Below, in pieces: positions 27,948 to 36,947 of a stretch of 64,000 nt of DNA. Origin of the DNA: CAVZCC01 sp963773765 (GTDB lineage: Bacteria > Actinomycetota > Acidimicrobiia > Acidimicrobiales > Microtrichaceae); assembly GCA_963773765.1 (NCBI GenBank), contig CAVZCC010000003.1:62001-126000 (forward strand), written 5' to 3'. Positions within the stretch are counted from its first letter, which is position 1; every line of letters begins with the position of its first letter. The notes below the pieces were generated by a model that was given only the letters and a program-made list of their open reading frames with translations, had not been told where the DNA came from and searched no databases. A program made the position numbers and the translations under genes.

Positions 27948-27953
27948 TATCTT
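27948..27953 (+). promoter_or_regulatory. Leaderless -10 box of the polyprenyl synthase gene
   Basis: TATCTT ends six bases before GTG 27960. It is the clearest TANNNT-N6-start of the window, in the 151-base divergent gap with clpC. No HspR or ClgR operator could be recognised in that gap. Confidence 0.55.
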
Positions 27954-27959
27954 TCTGGC

Positions 27960-28955
27960 GTGTCCGGAACCAACCCCCTGCAGGTCATGCCGTCCATGAC
28001 GGGGGACCTGGCGCGGGTGGAGGACGAACTGCTGGCCTCGGCACGCTCCGGGGACCCGTTCCTGACCGAGATCGCCTCCCACCTGATCAGCGCCGGGGGC
28101 AAGCGGGTCCGGCCCGGGTTCTGCATGGCCGCGGCCGCCACGGCCCTCACGCTGGACGCCCCCGCCACCCCGGAGGCCGTCACCGGCGCCGTGGCGGTGG
28201 AACTGGTGCACCTGGGGTCGCTCTACCACGACGACGTCATGGACGAGGCCGTGGTGCGCCGCACCGTGGACAGCGTGAACGCCCGGTGGGGCAACCTCAA
28301 GGCCATCCTGGCCGGCGACTTCCTCCTGGCCCGGGCCTCCGAGCTGGCCGCGTCGCTGGGGGTGGAGGTGGCCGGGCTCCTGGCCGCCACCATCGGCCGG
28401 CTGTGCGAGGGCCAGGTCCTGGAGCTCAAGTACGCCTTCGACGCCGACCGCACCGAGGAGGCCTACCTCCGGGCCATCGCGGGCAAGACGGCGTCCCTGC
28501 TCGGGTCATCGTGCCGCATCGGCGGGATCGTGGCCGACCTGCCCCGGGACCACACCGAGGCGCTCACCACCTTCGGCCACAGCTACGGCATGGCGTTCCA
28601 GATCGTGGACGACGTGCTGGACCTGGTCTCCACCGAGGCGGACCTGGGCAAGCCCGCGGGCCATGACCTGGAGGAGGGCGTGTACACCCTCCCCGTCATC
28701 CTCACCCTGGACGGGGGCCACGGCGCCGAGCTGCGGTCGCTCCTGGGCGGTCCGGTGGACACCGCATCGCGCAACAAGGCGATCGACATGGTCCGCGACG
28801 GCGACGGCATCCCCACCGCCATCGCCCGGGCCCGCCGCTACGCGGACGAGGGCCGTGACGCGCTGGGCGTCCTGCCCGACAGCCCCGGCGTGACCGGCCT
28901 GTCCGCCGCGGCGGACTACCTGCTGGACAGCGTCGAGGCCGCCGCCGCGCCCTAG
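27960..28955 (+). CDS. Polyprenyl diphosphate synthase
   Basis: 331 residues from GTG 27960. The first Asp-rich motif is YHDDVMDEA, with GGKRVRPGF upstream; the second is FQIVDDVLDLVS. This is the trans-isoprenyl chain elongase fold. Residues before the first Asp motif are small (VHLGSL), which fits a long-chain product (for example the menaquinone side chain), but chain length is inference. MEP-pathway genes ispD and ispF elsewhere in the window supply its precursors. Confidence 0.93.
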   Translation: MSGTNPLQVMPSMTGDLARVEDELLASARSGDPFLTEIASHLISAGGKRVRPGFCMAAAATALTLDAPATPEAVTGAVAVELVHLGSLYHDDVMDEAVVRRTVDSVNARWGNLKAILAGDFLLARASELAASLGVEVAGLLAATIGRLCEGQVLELKYAFDADRTEEAYLRAIAGKTASLLGSSCRIGGIVADLPRDHTEALTTFGHSYGMAFQIVDDVLDLVSTEADLGKPAGHDLEEGVYTLPVILTLDGGHGAELRSLLGGPVDTASRNKAIDMVRDGDGIPTAIARARRYADEGRDALGVLPDSPGVTGLSAAADYLLDSVEAAAAP

Positions 28956-28983
28956 GTGGCTCCCGGGTTTCGCGGGTCCCCAG

Positions 28984-28998
28984 CGACCTGTGAGGTCG
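28984..28998. terminator. Hairpin between convergent genes
   Basis: CGACCT (28984-28989) and AGGTCG (28993-28998) pair with a GTG loop, between the polyprenyl synthase stop and the end of the next minus-strand gene. There is no T-tract. Confidence 0.4.
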
Positions 28999-29015
28999 GT
29001 GAGGACCCGTCGTCG

Positions 29016-29318
29016 TCACATGAGCCTGGACGACTCCGACACGGTGTGCTGGTTGAGCTCGGTCCCCGTGATCGGCAGTCCGGCCATGCCGCCCAGGAAC
29101 TCGGCCATGTGGGGCGTCGCCATGTGGGTGGCCATGGCGTCGGCGGACTCCCACTCCTCGTAGACCCGGAACGTGCCCGGCTCGCTGGGATGGGTCCAGA
29201 AGCCGTAGGTGAGGCACCCGTCCTCGGCCAGCGTGGCCTCCACGAGGGGCTCGATCAGGGCGACGGCCGCGTCGTGGCCGGAGGGGTCCATGGTGATGAT
29301 TCCCGAGACGATCAGCAT
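29016..29318 (-). CDS. Putative quinol monooxygenase (ABM domain)
   Basis: 100 residues from ATG 29318: a single antibiotic biosynthesis monooxygenase domain with MLIVSGIITMDPSGHD, CLTYGFWTHPSEPGTFRVYEEWESADAMATHM and a C-terminal strand. The dimeric alpha+beta barrel needs no cofactor. The substrate is unknown; YgiN-type quinol oxidation is one option. TACGCT lies eight bases before the ATG. It is divergent from a second ABM-like gene. Confidence 0.8.
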   Translation of the reverse strand: MLIVSGIITMDPSGHDAAVALIEPLVEATLAEDGCLTYGFWTHPSEPGTFRVYEEWESADAMATHMATPHMAEFLGGMAGLPITGTELNQHTVSESSRLM

Positions 29319-29372
29319 GGCGGAGGAGCGTACCCGCCCGTCGCGGTCCGCCGGGCCGGGCAGACTGGTCCG

Positions 29373-29696
29373 ATGATCGCGATCGTGTCCCAGGCCTGGA
29401 CCCTGGACGCCGGTGCGGCGGCCGACGCCTACGTCCGCGGCTCGGAGGAGTTCCTCCCCTTCCTGCGCCTCCAACCCGGGTTCCGGGGCCGCCTCCTGCT
29501 GCGCGGCACCGACGACCCGACACACTTCACCAACGTCCGGTTCTTCGACCGGGCCGAGGACTACGACGAGCTCATCCACCGTGACGGCTACGCGGAGCGC
29601 ATCAACGCGCTGGGGGCGTTCCTGGACCTGGAGACGCCGCCGGTGAAGGAGACGGTGGAGGTGGCCCTGGCCGACCTGGACGGGTTCGCCCCATGA
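29373..29696 (+). CDS. ABM-type monooxygenase-like protein
   Basis: 107 residues from ATG 29373: MIAIVSQAWTLDAGAAADAYVRGSEEFLPFLRLQPGFRGRLLLRG then FTNVRFFDRAEDYDELIHRDGYAERINALGAFLDL, the dimeric alpha/beta barrel pattern. The function is not known. Its stop overlaps the next gene start by ATGA, so it probably works with that hydrolase. A near-consensus box (CAGACT) lies six bases before the ATG. Confidence 0.75.
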   Translation: MIAIVSQAWTLDAGAAADAYVRGSEEFLPFLRLQPGFRGRLLLRGTDDPTHFTNVRFFDRAEDYDELIHRDGYAERINALGAFLDLETPPVKETVEVALADLDGFAP

Positions 29697-30418
29697 GCGG
29701 CACCGGAGGTGGCCCGGGACCGGTGGTCCTGGTCCACGGCGCCTTCCGGGGCGGCTGGGCCTGGCGGCCGGTCCGGGACCGGCTGCAGGCGCTGGGCCAT
29801 GACGTCCACACCCCCAGCCTCACCGGCATGGGCGACCGCTCCCACCTCCGGGACCGGCCCGTGGGCCTGGACACCTGGATCCAGGACGTGGTGGCGCTGG
29901 TGGAGGCCGACGACCTGGTCGGCGTGACCCTGGTCGGGCACAGCCAGGGCGGCCTGGTGGTGCGGGCGGCGGCCCCCCGGCTGGTGCCGCGGCTCGCGGT
30001 GCTGGGCTACCTGGACGCACCGGTGCCCCGGCGGGGCGAACGGGGCGTGGACCTCACCCCCGGTGGCCCCCCGTCGGAGGACCACCTCCCTCCCGCGGAC
30101 ACCTGGATCCCGTCCACCCCGGTGGACCCGGCCGGCCTGGTCGGTGCTGCGGTGCCGGCGGAGCGGCTGGCGGCATGGGTGAACGAGCGCCTCTGCCCCA
30201 CCCCGCTGGGACCGTCGCTGGACCCGGTCGACTCCGACGACCCACCCGTGCGGGCCGGCATGGCGTTCTGCGCCGCCACGCCGGAGGCCTACCCGTGCTG
30301 GACCACGCGCCACCGCATGGACGCCGCCGGTGAGCCCTACACCGTGCTGGACGCGGGCCACGACGCCCCGCTGACCCACCCGGACCTGGTGGCCGGGTGG
30401 GTCGCCGGGCTCAGGTGA
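29693..30418 (+). CDS. Alpha/beta-fold hydrolase
   Basis: 241 residues with LVHGAFRGGWAW (oxyanion loop), the nucleophile elbow GHSQGG, and the catalytic His in DAGHDAPLTHPDL. It resembles salicylate-esterase/HNL-like hydrolases by its overall layout. The substrate is unknown. It is translationally coupled to the ABM-like gene. The last 8 bases overlap the end of the cupredoxin gene on the other strand. Confidence 0.85.
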   Translation: MSGTGGGPGPVVLVHGAFRGGWAWRPVRDRLQALGHDVHTPSLTGMGDRSHLRDRPVGLDTWIQDVVALVEADDLVGVTLVGHSQGGLVVRAAAPRLVPRLAVLGYLDAPVPRRGERGVDLTPGGPPSEDHLPPADTWIPSTPVDPAGLVGAAVPAERLAAWVNERLCPTPLGPSLDPVDSDDPPVRAGMAFCAATPEAYPCWTTRHRMDAAGEPYTVLDAGHDAPLTHPDLVAGWVAGLR

Positions 30419-30991
30419 CGGTGAGGGGTGCGATCATCCCCTGCTTGAGGTGCACCTCGGTCATGCCGTCCATCTCCTCCACGATGTTGCACAGCAGCAG
30501 GTAGGACCCGGGCTCCAGGTCGAACGCGGCCGAGCAGGTCTTCCCGGCCGGGATCCCCTCGACCTCGCCGATGACGGCGCCCTCGGGCAGCTTGGACTCG
30601 TCCAGGCTGCCGTCCTCCTTGAGCGGCAGGTCGCTCCGTGACGCCGCCTTCACCACCAGGATCTCGTGGGCCATCGTGCCGGTGTTCTCACCCCGGATGA
30701 CCACCGACCCCGCGGGGACGGAGGTGGGGTCCGGCGTGATGAACCACTCGCCGACCTTGGCCTCCACCGTGGCGTCGCCCGTGGCCTCGTCGGTGCAGTC
30801 CGCCGCCGCGGACCCCGAACCGCTGGCCGCGCCGGACCCGACGACGACGACCCCGACGACGATCCGGACTCGCGGACCGAGCCGCCGTCGTCCTTGCTGC
30901 ACCCTGCGACGAGGGCGAGCACCGCCAGGGTCGGCACGGCGACCAGGGCCGTGGCCCGGCGCAGCCGGCGGTGGTGGGTTGAACGGTTCAT
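30411..30991 (-). CDS. Cupredoxin-domain lipoprotein (frameshifted)
   Basis: From ATG 30991 there is a signal peptide with lipobox LVAGC and a Ser/Gly linker. A base missing from the CCC run at 30837-30839 shifts the frame; the next one reads VEAKVGEWFITPDPTSVPAGSVVIRGENTGTMAHEILVV and YLLLCNIVEEMDGMTEVHLKQGM. The His of AHEIL, the Cys, the second His and the Met are spaced like a type 1 copper site. It is likely a membrane-tethered electron carrier or copper protein. Its start overlaps the stop of the large membrane enzyme by ATGA. Confidence 0.75.
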
Positions 30992-32538
30992 GTCATGTCC
31001 TCCTCGGGACGTTCGGTTCGGTACCAACTCCACGCCGCCCACCCCAGGAGGGCGACGCACCAGATCCACCAGCCGGCCCGGTCGGCGGGGAGCCACCGTC
31101 GGGCGTCGGGCAGGACGGCGTCGTAGGCGCGGGCCAGCGGATCCGTGGTGGCCAGGAAGTCCACGACCAGGCGGCGCCGGTCCGCCAGCACCTCCGCCAC
31201 CAGCCACACCCAGCTCCACAGGCCGGCCAGGCCGAGCGCGGTCACCGCCACCAGGCGGTTGCGGCCGGCCCGCCCCGCGGTGCCGGAACCACCGGGGCAG
31301 GCGGGCCCGCCGGCCCACACCGCCACCATCAGCACCGCCAGCGGGGCGACCACCACCACCTGGCGGCCGGGCCACCACCAGCCGTGCATGGTCAGGGCGA
31401 CGAAGGTGGCGTTCAACCACCCCGCGGCCAGGCCCAGCAGCAGCAGCCCCCACCCCGGGGGGCGCCGCCTGGCCAGCGCGCCCACGGCCGGCACCACCAG
31501 CAGCCACACCGGTGACCACCGCACCAGCCCGAAGGTCCGGTCCACCAGCAGGCCCACCAGACGCTGGGCCCGGGATGCGTAGTCCGGCGCCACCCCCATG
31601 ACGGTGAGCTCGCCGCCGGAGAAGTGGTCGCCGGCGGCGTACACGGTCCATCCGCCGTACAGGAGGCGGTGTGCCAGCAGGTAGGCCACGGTCGCGGCCA
31701 GCCCGGCCGCGGCCAGCCCGGCCAGGGCCCGCAGCCGGCCGTCGCGCCACAGGCGCACGGCCAGCCACAGGGCGACGGCGGCCGCCACCGGCGCGTACTT
31801 GACCGAGGCCCACGGCAGCAGCGCCACCGCACCGGCGCCCACGGCCAGCGCGGCCCAGGACCGGCGGCCGGTGAGAGCGGCCACCGCGACCGTCACCAGG
31901 AGCGCGGCGGGGAGCTCGGGGTAGACCTGCGTGCCGTAGGCGACCAGCGGCGGGGTGACGCCGAACGCCACGACCACCAGCGCGGCGGGCCGGAGCCGGA
32001 CCCCGAAGCGGCGCACCGCGGTCCACACCAGCAGCGCGGCCAGCACCCCGGCCAGGGCGGCCAGCGCGAGCTTGGCCCCGAGCCACCCACCGAGGCCCAC
32101 CGGCACGGCCAGCACCAGCGCCAGCAGCGGGTCGTGCGGGCTGAGCCGGGACCCGTCCGGGAGGGGTGCGGTCTGTTCCGGGAGCGCCGCCTCGTGGAAG
32201 TCCCGCCAGCGTCCATCGGCCAGCTCGTCGGCGATGTCCAGGTCCTGGTCCTCCCACAGCGACAACGCGCTCAGGAGGTACTGCGGCTCGTCGGCCACGG
32301 TCCGGGTCAGCCAACCGGCCCGGGCCGGCGCCGCCAGGGCGGCCACCACGGTCACCACCACCCCCACGCCCAGCATCCAACGCCGGAGCACCCGTGCGTC
32401 CGGCGCGGCCGGGGTGCGGTCCGCGGGACCGGCATCGGAGCGGCCCGCAGCGACTGCGCCGCCCCGAGCAGGTGCGCCGGGAGCCGCGCCGCCGGGGGCG
32501 GCTCCGGGCGCGGTGCGGGGGGCGACGGAGGTGGTCAC
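30988..32538 (-). CDS. GT-C-like polytopic membrane glycosyltransferase (putative)
   Basis: 516 residues with about eleven hydrophobic segments. After the first helix an extracytoplasmic loop starts VADEPQYLLSALSLWEDQDLDIADEL; the Asp-Glu pair in this place is the catalytic hallmark of GT-C (GT39/GT87-like) enzymes that use polyprenyl-phosphate sugars. The N-terminal 45 residues are Ala/Pro/Gly-rich. The sugar and acceptor are unknown. It precedes and is coupled to the cupredoxin lipoprotein, which may be its product-bearing partner or only a neighbour. Confidence 0.65.
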   Translation of the reverse strand: MTTSVAPRTAPGAAPGGAAPGAPARGGAVAAGRSDAGPADRTPAAPDARVLRRWMLGVGVVVTVVAALAAPARAGWLTRTVADEPQYLLSALSLWEDQDLDIADELADGRWRDFHEAALPEQTAPLPDGSRLSPHDPLLALVLAVPVGLGGWLGAKLALAALAGVLAALLVWTAVRRFGVRLRPAALVVVAFGVTPPLVAYGTQVYPELPAALLVTVAVAALTGRRSWAALAVGAGAVALLPWASVKYAPVAAAVALWLAVRLWRDGRLRALAGLAAAGLAATVAYLLAHRLLYGGWTVYAAGDHFSGGELTVMGVAPDYASRAQRLVGLLVDRTFGLVRWSPVWLLVVPAVGALARRRPPGWGLLLLGLAAGWLNATFVALTMHGWWWPGRQVVVVAPLAVLMVAVWAGGPACPGGSGTAGRAGRNRLVAVTALGLAGLWSWVWLVAEVLADRRRLVVDFLATTDPLARAYDAVLPDARRWLPADRAGWWIWCVALLGWAAWSWYRTERPEEDMT

Positions 32539-32542
32539 GACG

Positions 32543-34135
32543 TCACAGCAGCTCGGCGCGGCGGATGACCAACGCCCAGGTCAGGGTGCCGGACACGGCC
32601 ACCAGGACCAGGCCGGCCACGCCCATCTGGGCGTAGGAGCCGAACTCGTAGGCGTCCCAGATGGTGGTGGCCAGCGTGGAGAACCCGGGGGGCGACAGCA
32701 CCAGCGTGGCCGGGAGCTCCTTCATGGCCGACACCATGACCAGCCCCGCGCCGGCCACCAGCCCCGGCAGCATGATGGGGACCTCCACCACCGTCAGGCG
32801 GCGCCAGGCCGACGCCCCCAGCATGCGGGCCGCGTCCTCCATGCGGCCGGGCACACCCTCCACCGCCACCTGCGCGGTCCGCATGGCCTGGGCCCCGAAG
32901 TGGATGGCGTAGGCCATGACCAGCAGGGGGACGGTCTGGTACAGCACGGCGGCCGGGTCCGAGGACAGCGACCAGAACACCATCGACAGCGCCACCACCA
33001 GGCCGGGGAGCGCGTAGCCGGCCACGATCATGACCGAGGCGGCGTGGCCGGCCCTGCTGCGGCGGCGGCCGACCGAGCGGGCCACCGGCAGCACCACGGC
33101 CACGGCCAGGACGGCGGCCGCCACGCTCACCCCGATGGTGGACAGCGCCGGGGTCACCAGCTCGCCCGGCTCCAGGCTGAGCGAGGTGGCCGCCGAGTCC
33201 GCGGTGTACCCCCGGATGGCCCAGTAGGCCAGCACCGCCAGCGGGCCGATGAGGGCGTTGGCCAGGAGGAACACCACGGCGGCCGCGGCGGGCCAGCGCC
33301 AGCGGCCCAACGGCAACGGCCGGCCCTGCCGGCCCCGGCCCACCGCGATGGTGCGGCTGCGGCGGGCCACCACGCGCTCGCCCGCGGTGACGGCCACGGC
33401 CAGGGCGGCCAGCACCAGGCTGAGGGGCAGCCACGACGTGGGGTCGAGCTTGGCCTGGTAGATCTGCTGGGTGAGCGTGCCGTAGCGGAGCAGCGAGACC
33501 ACGCCGAACTCGCTGATCGTGTAGAGCACCACCAGCAGCGCACCGGCCGCGACCGACGTGGCGGCCTGGGGCAGCAGCACCTCCCGGGCCACCGCCGGCG
33601 CGGTGCGCCCCAGCATGCGGGCGCTCTCCTCCAGCGAGCTGGGCAGGGTGGCCAACCGGGCCGCCACCGGCAGGTACACCAGCGGGTAGGTGAACAGGGT
33701 CAGCACGAACCAGGATCCCCAGAACCCCTCCAGCCGGGGCAGGGACTCGATCCCGATCGGCGCCAGCAGCTCCGACACGAGCCCACCCGGGGTCAACCCG
33801 GCCAGCAGTGCGGTGGCGCCGACGAAGGACGGCAGCACCAACGGCAGCGGCGCCAGGACCCGCAGGACGCGTCGTCCGGGCAGGTCGGTGCGGACCACCA
33901 GCCACGCCATGGCCGTGCCCACGACCGCGGTGCTGGTCCCCACCGCGGCGGCCAGGAGCACGGTGCGGCCCAGCGGCACCCAGGTGGACGCGTCCGTCAG
34001 GAACTCGCCCAGCCGGCCGCCCAGCTCCAGGGACCGCAGCACCAGGTAGATGAGTGGCCCGGCGAAGACCAGGCCGATCACCACCACCAGCACCGAGGTC
34101 AGGAACCGCCGGGGCCGGGCCCACGAGACGGTCAC
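32543..34135 (-). CDS. Fe(III)-type ABC transporter permease (two fused halves)
   Basis: 530 residues from GTG 34135, which overlaps the binding-protein stop by GTGA. Two permease halves each carry the EAA loop: EESARMLGRTAPAVAREVLLPQA and EDAARMLGASAWRRLTVVEVPIMLPG. About twelve helices are predicted. This is the FbpB/SfuB architecture for ferric iron. The ATPase is missing from the operon; a matching one lies at 41033-42196. Confidence 0.92.
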   Translation of the reverse strand: MTVSWARPRRFLTSVLVVVIGLVFAGPLIYLVLRSLELGGRLGEFLTDASTWVPLGRTVLLAAAVGTSTAVVGTAMAWLVVRTDLPGRRVLRVLAPLPLVLPSFVGATALLAGLTPGGLVSELLAPIGIESLPRLEGFWGSWFVLTLFTYPLVYLPVAARLATLPSSLEESARMLGRTAPAVAREVLLPQAATSVAAGALLVVLYTISEFGVVSLLRYGTLTQQIYQAKLDPTSWLPLSLVLAALAVAVTAGERVVARRSRTIAVGRGRQGRPLPLGRWRWPAAAAVVFLLANALIGPLAVLAYWAIRGYTADSAATSLSLEPGELVTPALSTIGVSVAAAVLAVAVVLPVARSVGRRRSRAGHAASVMIVAGYALPGLVVALSMVFWSLSSDPAAVLYQTVPLLVMAYAIHFGAQAMRTAQVAVEGVPGRMEDAARMLGASAWRRLTVVEVPIMLPGLVAGAGLVMVSAMKELPATLVLSPPGFSTLATTIWDAYEFGSYAQMGVAGLVLVAVSGTLTWALVIRRAELL

Positions 34136-35184
34136 CGCTGGATCCCGCTCTCCCGGATCATGTCCAGCGTGCTCTGGAGCTCGTCGCCCAGCTCGTCCAG
34201 GTCCAGGCGGGTGACCGGCAGGTCCTCCAGCGGGGGCAGCGCGGCGTCCGCGGTGGACCCGGTGGCCAGCGGGTACTCGAAGGTCTCGTCCGCGAAGTAC
34301 TGCTGGGACTCCGCCGAGAGCAGGTACTCCACGAACTCCTCGGCCGCCGCGGCCCGCTCCGAGGTGGCGGTGATGCCCGCCGCGGTGACCAGGAGCATGG
34401 AGCCGGGGTCGCCGTTCGGGAAGAAGTGGTTCCGGGCCGGCAGGTCCGGGGCCTCCTGCTGGGCCTTGACCAGGTAGTAGTGGTTGGCCAGGCCCATCGG
34501 CACCTCGCCCCGCCCCACGGCCTCGATGATGGCGTTGTTGTTGGCGTAGGTGGGTGACTCGTTGGCGGCCATCCCGGCCAGCCACTCCTCGGTCTTCTGG
34601 TCGCCCACGGTCTGGCGCAGGCCGGACACGAAGTCGATGAAGGACCCGTTGGTGGGGGCCACCGCCACCTTGCCCTTGTACTCCGGCGCGGTCAGGTCCA
34701 GGACGGAGGCGGGCAGGTCGGCGTCCGGGACCTCGTCGGTGTTGGCCACCAGGACCCGGGCCCGGGCCGACAGCCCGACCCAGGTGCCGTCGGAGGACCG
34801 GTCCTCGGCCGGCACGCGGTCCAGCGCCTTGGAGGACATCTTCCGGAGCCGGTCGTTGGCGGTGAGGAAGCCGATGGCGCCGGGCGACTGGGAGATGAAC
34901 ACGTCGGCCCGGCCGCGGTCGCCCTCCTGGTCGATGGCGAGGGCCAGGTCGGCCGAGTCGCCGTACCGGACCTCGATGTCCTGGCCGGTCTCCTGTGCGT
35001 ACCGGTCGAGCAGCGGTCCCACCAGCTCCTTGGAGCGGCCGGAGTAGATGACCAGGGTGTCGCCGCCCCCGGAGGAGCAGCCCACCAGCACCGTCGCCAA
35101 CAGGGCCAGCCCGCCCAGGCAGGCCAGGGCCAGCCGTCCTCGGTGGGGGCGATCGGGGCCACGGGTCGTACGCAACGCAGGCAT
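34132..35184 (-). CDS. Fe(III) ABC transporter substrate-binding lipoprotein
   Basis: 350 residues. A signal peptide ends in lipobox VLVGC; then DTLVIYSGRSKELVGPLLDRYAQETGQDIEVRYGDSADLA is the FbpA/FutA fold start. Tyr residues of ANHYYLVKA lie where the paired Fe-ligand tyrosines of the family are found. It captures iron outside the cell for the permease encoded right after it. No IdeR-type iron box could be recognised in the 50-base divergent gap upstream. Confidence 0.92.
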   Translation of the reverse strand: MPALRTTRGPDRPHRGRLALACLGGLALLATVLVGCSSGGGDTLVIYSGRSKELVGPLLDRYAQETGQDIEVRYGDSADLALAIDQEGDRGRADVFISQSPGAIGFLTANDRLRKMSSKALDRVPAEDRSSDGTWVGLSARARVLVANTDEVPDADLPASVLDLTAPEYKGKVAVAPTNGSFIDFVSGLRQTVGDQKTEEWLAGMAANESPTYANNNAIIEAVGRGEVPMGLANHYYLVKAQQEAPDLPARNHFFPNGDPGSMLLVTAAGITATSERAAAAEEFVEYLLSAESQQYFADETFEYPLATGSTADAALPPLEDLPVTRLDLDELGDELQSTLDMIRESGIQR

Positions 35185-35234
35185 GGGAAGGGAAGATAGC
35201 CACCCTGCTCGTCCTGTGTAAAGTACCCCTTACT

Positions 35235-36947
35235 ATGAGCGAGGTCGACGGACCCGGAGGGGCACAGGCGACGGACCGGGGGCGCGTCGGCACCAGCCGC
35301 TGGCGCCCGCCGCCGTCGGTCGCGGCGGTGCTGGGCCTGGGGGCCACCGTGGTGGCGCTCGCCGTCATGGTCCCCTCCGTGGACGGCGCGGCGTTGGCGC
35401 GGGCCTGGGATGCCGCGGTGTCGCACCCGGTGTCGGTGCTGGTCGCACTGGGGGCGTTCGCCCTGGCCTTCGCCATCCGGGCCGCGGTGTGGTGCGCCGT
35501 GCTCCCCGGCCTGCCCTTCGGCCAGTCGCTGGCGGCCCAGCACGTGGCGCTGGGCGCCAACCACGTGCTGCCCCTCCGCCTGGGCGAGGCGTTCCGGGTC
35601 CTGTCGGTGGTCCGCCGCACCGATGTGCCCTTCGACGCCGCGGCGTCCTCCACCGTGCTGCTGCGGGCCACCGACGTGCTGGCCGTGGCCGCGCTGGCCG
35701 CGGTCATCGCCCCGGGGATCCTCGACGACCTGCTGGGCGGATGGGGATGGCTGGCGCTGGCCATGGTGGGCGTGGTCGGCGTGGCGGGCGCCCTGTGGTT
35801 CCGGGCGGTTCGGGCACGTGAGCCGCAGCTGCTGGAACGGCGGGGCGGCGCGCTGGCGGGCTGGGTCGTGGTCGGCTCCGTCGCGGCGTGGCCCGCGGAG
35901 GCGCTGCTGGTCCAGATCGCGGCCGGGTGGGCCGGGCTGTCACTCACCTTCCCCCAGGCACTGCTGGTGACCACCGTGGCCGTCGGGGCCCAGACCGTGG
36001 CCATCGCGCCCAGCGGCATCGGCACCTACGAGGCCGCCTTCGTCGCCGCCGCCGTCGCCGTCGGGGCCCGGCCCGGCACCGCGCTGGCCGCCGCCATCAC
36101 CGTGCACGCACTGAAGACCGCCTACTCGCTGGTGACCGGGGGCATCGCCTGCTTCGTCCCCGAACCCGGCCTGTGGGGACGGCTCCGGCTGCCCCGGGTC
36201 CGCCCGACCCGGCCCGCGCCACCCCCCGTCCGGCCCGAGGCGCCCGTGCTGTTGTTCCTCCCGGCCCACGACGAGGAGGCACGGGTGGCCTCCGTGGTCC
36301 GCCGCGCCCCGTCCCACGTCCGGGGCCACCCGGTGCAGGTGCTGGTCATCGACGACGGGTCGACGGACCGCACCGCGGCCGTCGCGGCCGAGGCCGGCGC
36401 CACGGTGGAGCGCCTGGGCACCAACCGGGGCCTGGGCGCCGCGGTCCGCCACGGGCTCACCGTCGGGGCTCGTTCCGGTGCCGCGGCCGTGGCGTTCTGC
36501 GACGCCGACGGCGAGTACGACCCGGCCCAGCTCGCCGCCGTCGTGGGACCCGTCCTGGACGGGACGGCCGACTACGTCGTCGGCTCCCGCTTCGGCGGGC
36601 ACATCCACCACATGCGGCCCCACCGGAGGCTGGGCAACGTGGTGCTGACCCGGCTGGTCCGGTTCATCGCCCGCACCCCCGTCACCGACGGCCAGTCCGG
36701 CTACCGGGCCCTGTCCGGTCCCGCCGCGGCGGAGGCGGAGGTCATCCACGACTACAACTACGCGCAGGTGCTCACGCTCGACCTCCTGGGCAAGGGGTTC
36801 CGCTACCAGGAGGTCCCCATCGAGTACCGGTTCCGCACCACGGGCCGGAGCTTCGTGCGCCTGGGCCGCTACCTGTCCCGGGTGGTCCCGGCGGTGCACC
36901 GCGAGCTCAACGGCACCACGGACGGGCTCAGCCCGACAGCCGGCTGA
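35235..36947 (+). CDS. Fusion of a flippase-like membrane domain and a GT2 glycosyltransferase
   Basis: 570 residues from ATG 35235. Residues 28-310 form about eight helices of the lysylphosphatidylglycerol synthase-TM/UPF0104 (TIGR00374) type, with LRLGEAFRV and SGIGTYEAAFVA. After a Pro-rich hinge, residues 337-560 are a family 2 glycosyltransferase: LLFLPAHDEEARV, LVIDDGSTDRT (D373/D374), FCDADGEYDP (the DXD of 423-425) and SRFGG. It resembles a polyprenyl-phosphate sugar synthase (DPM/GtrB-like) joined to a possible lipid flippase. Coupling synthesis to flipping is inference. Its end overlaps the kinase gene on the other strand. Confidence 0.85.
   Translation: MSEVDGPGGAQATDRGRVGTSRWRPPPSVAAVLGLGATVVALAVMVPSVDGAALARAWDAAVSHPVSVLVALGAFALAFAIRAAVWCAVLPGLPFGQSLAAQHVALGANHVLPLRLGEAFRVLSVVRRTDVPFDAAASSTVLLRATDVLAVAALAAVIAPGILDDLLGGWGWLALAMVGVVGVAGALWFRAVRAREPQLLERRGGALAGWVVVGSVAAWPAEALLVQIAAGWAGLSLTFPQALLVTTVAVGAQTVAIAPSGIGTYEAAFVAAAVAVGARPGTALAAAITVHALKTAYSLVTGGIACFVPEPGLWGRLRLPRVRPTRPAPPPVRPEAPVLLFLPAHDEEARVASVVRRAPSHVRGHPVQVLVIDDGSTDRTAAVAAEAGATVERLGTNRGLGAAVRHGLTVGARSGAAAVAFCDADGEYDPAQLAAVVGPVLDGTADYVVGSRFGGHIHHMRPHRRLGNVVLTRLVRFIARTPVTDGQSGYRALSGPAAAEAEVIHDYNYAQVLTLDLLGKGFRYQEVPIEYRFRTTGRSFVRLGRYLSRVVPAVHRELNGTTDGLSPTAG

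Noticed and set aside
27809..27959. HspR (HAIR) or ClgR operator upstream of clpC
   Set aside because: No matching inverted repeat was found in the gap.
25268..28666. An 1,132-residue frame opposite clpC
   Set aside because: It is antisense to a conserved chaperone, with no recognisable motif. Long antisense frames are expected at this G+C.
35185..35234. IdeR/DtxR iron box before the iron-binding protein gene
   Set aside because: GTAA and TTAC occur eight bases apart, but the rest does not fit the TTAGGTTAGGCTAACCTAA-like consensus.
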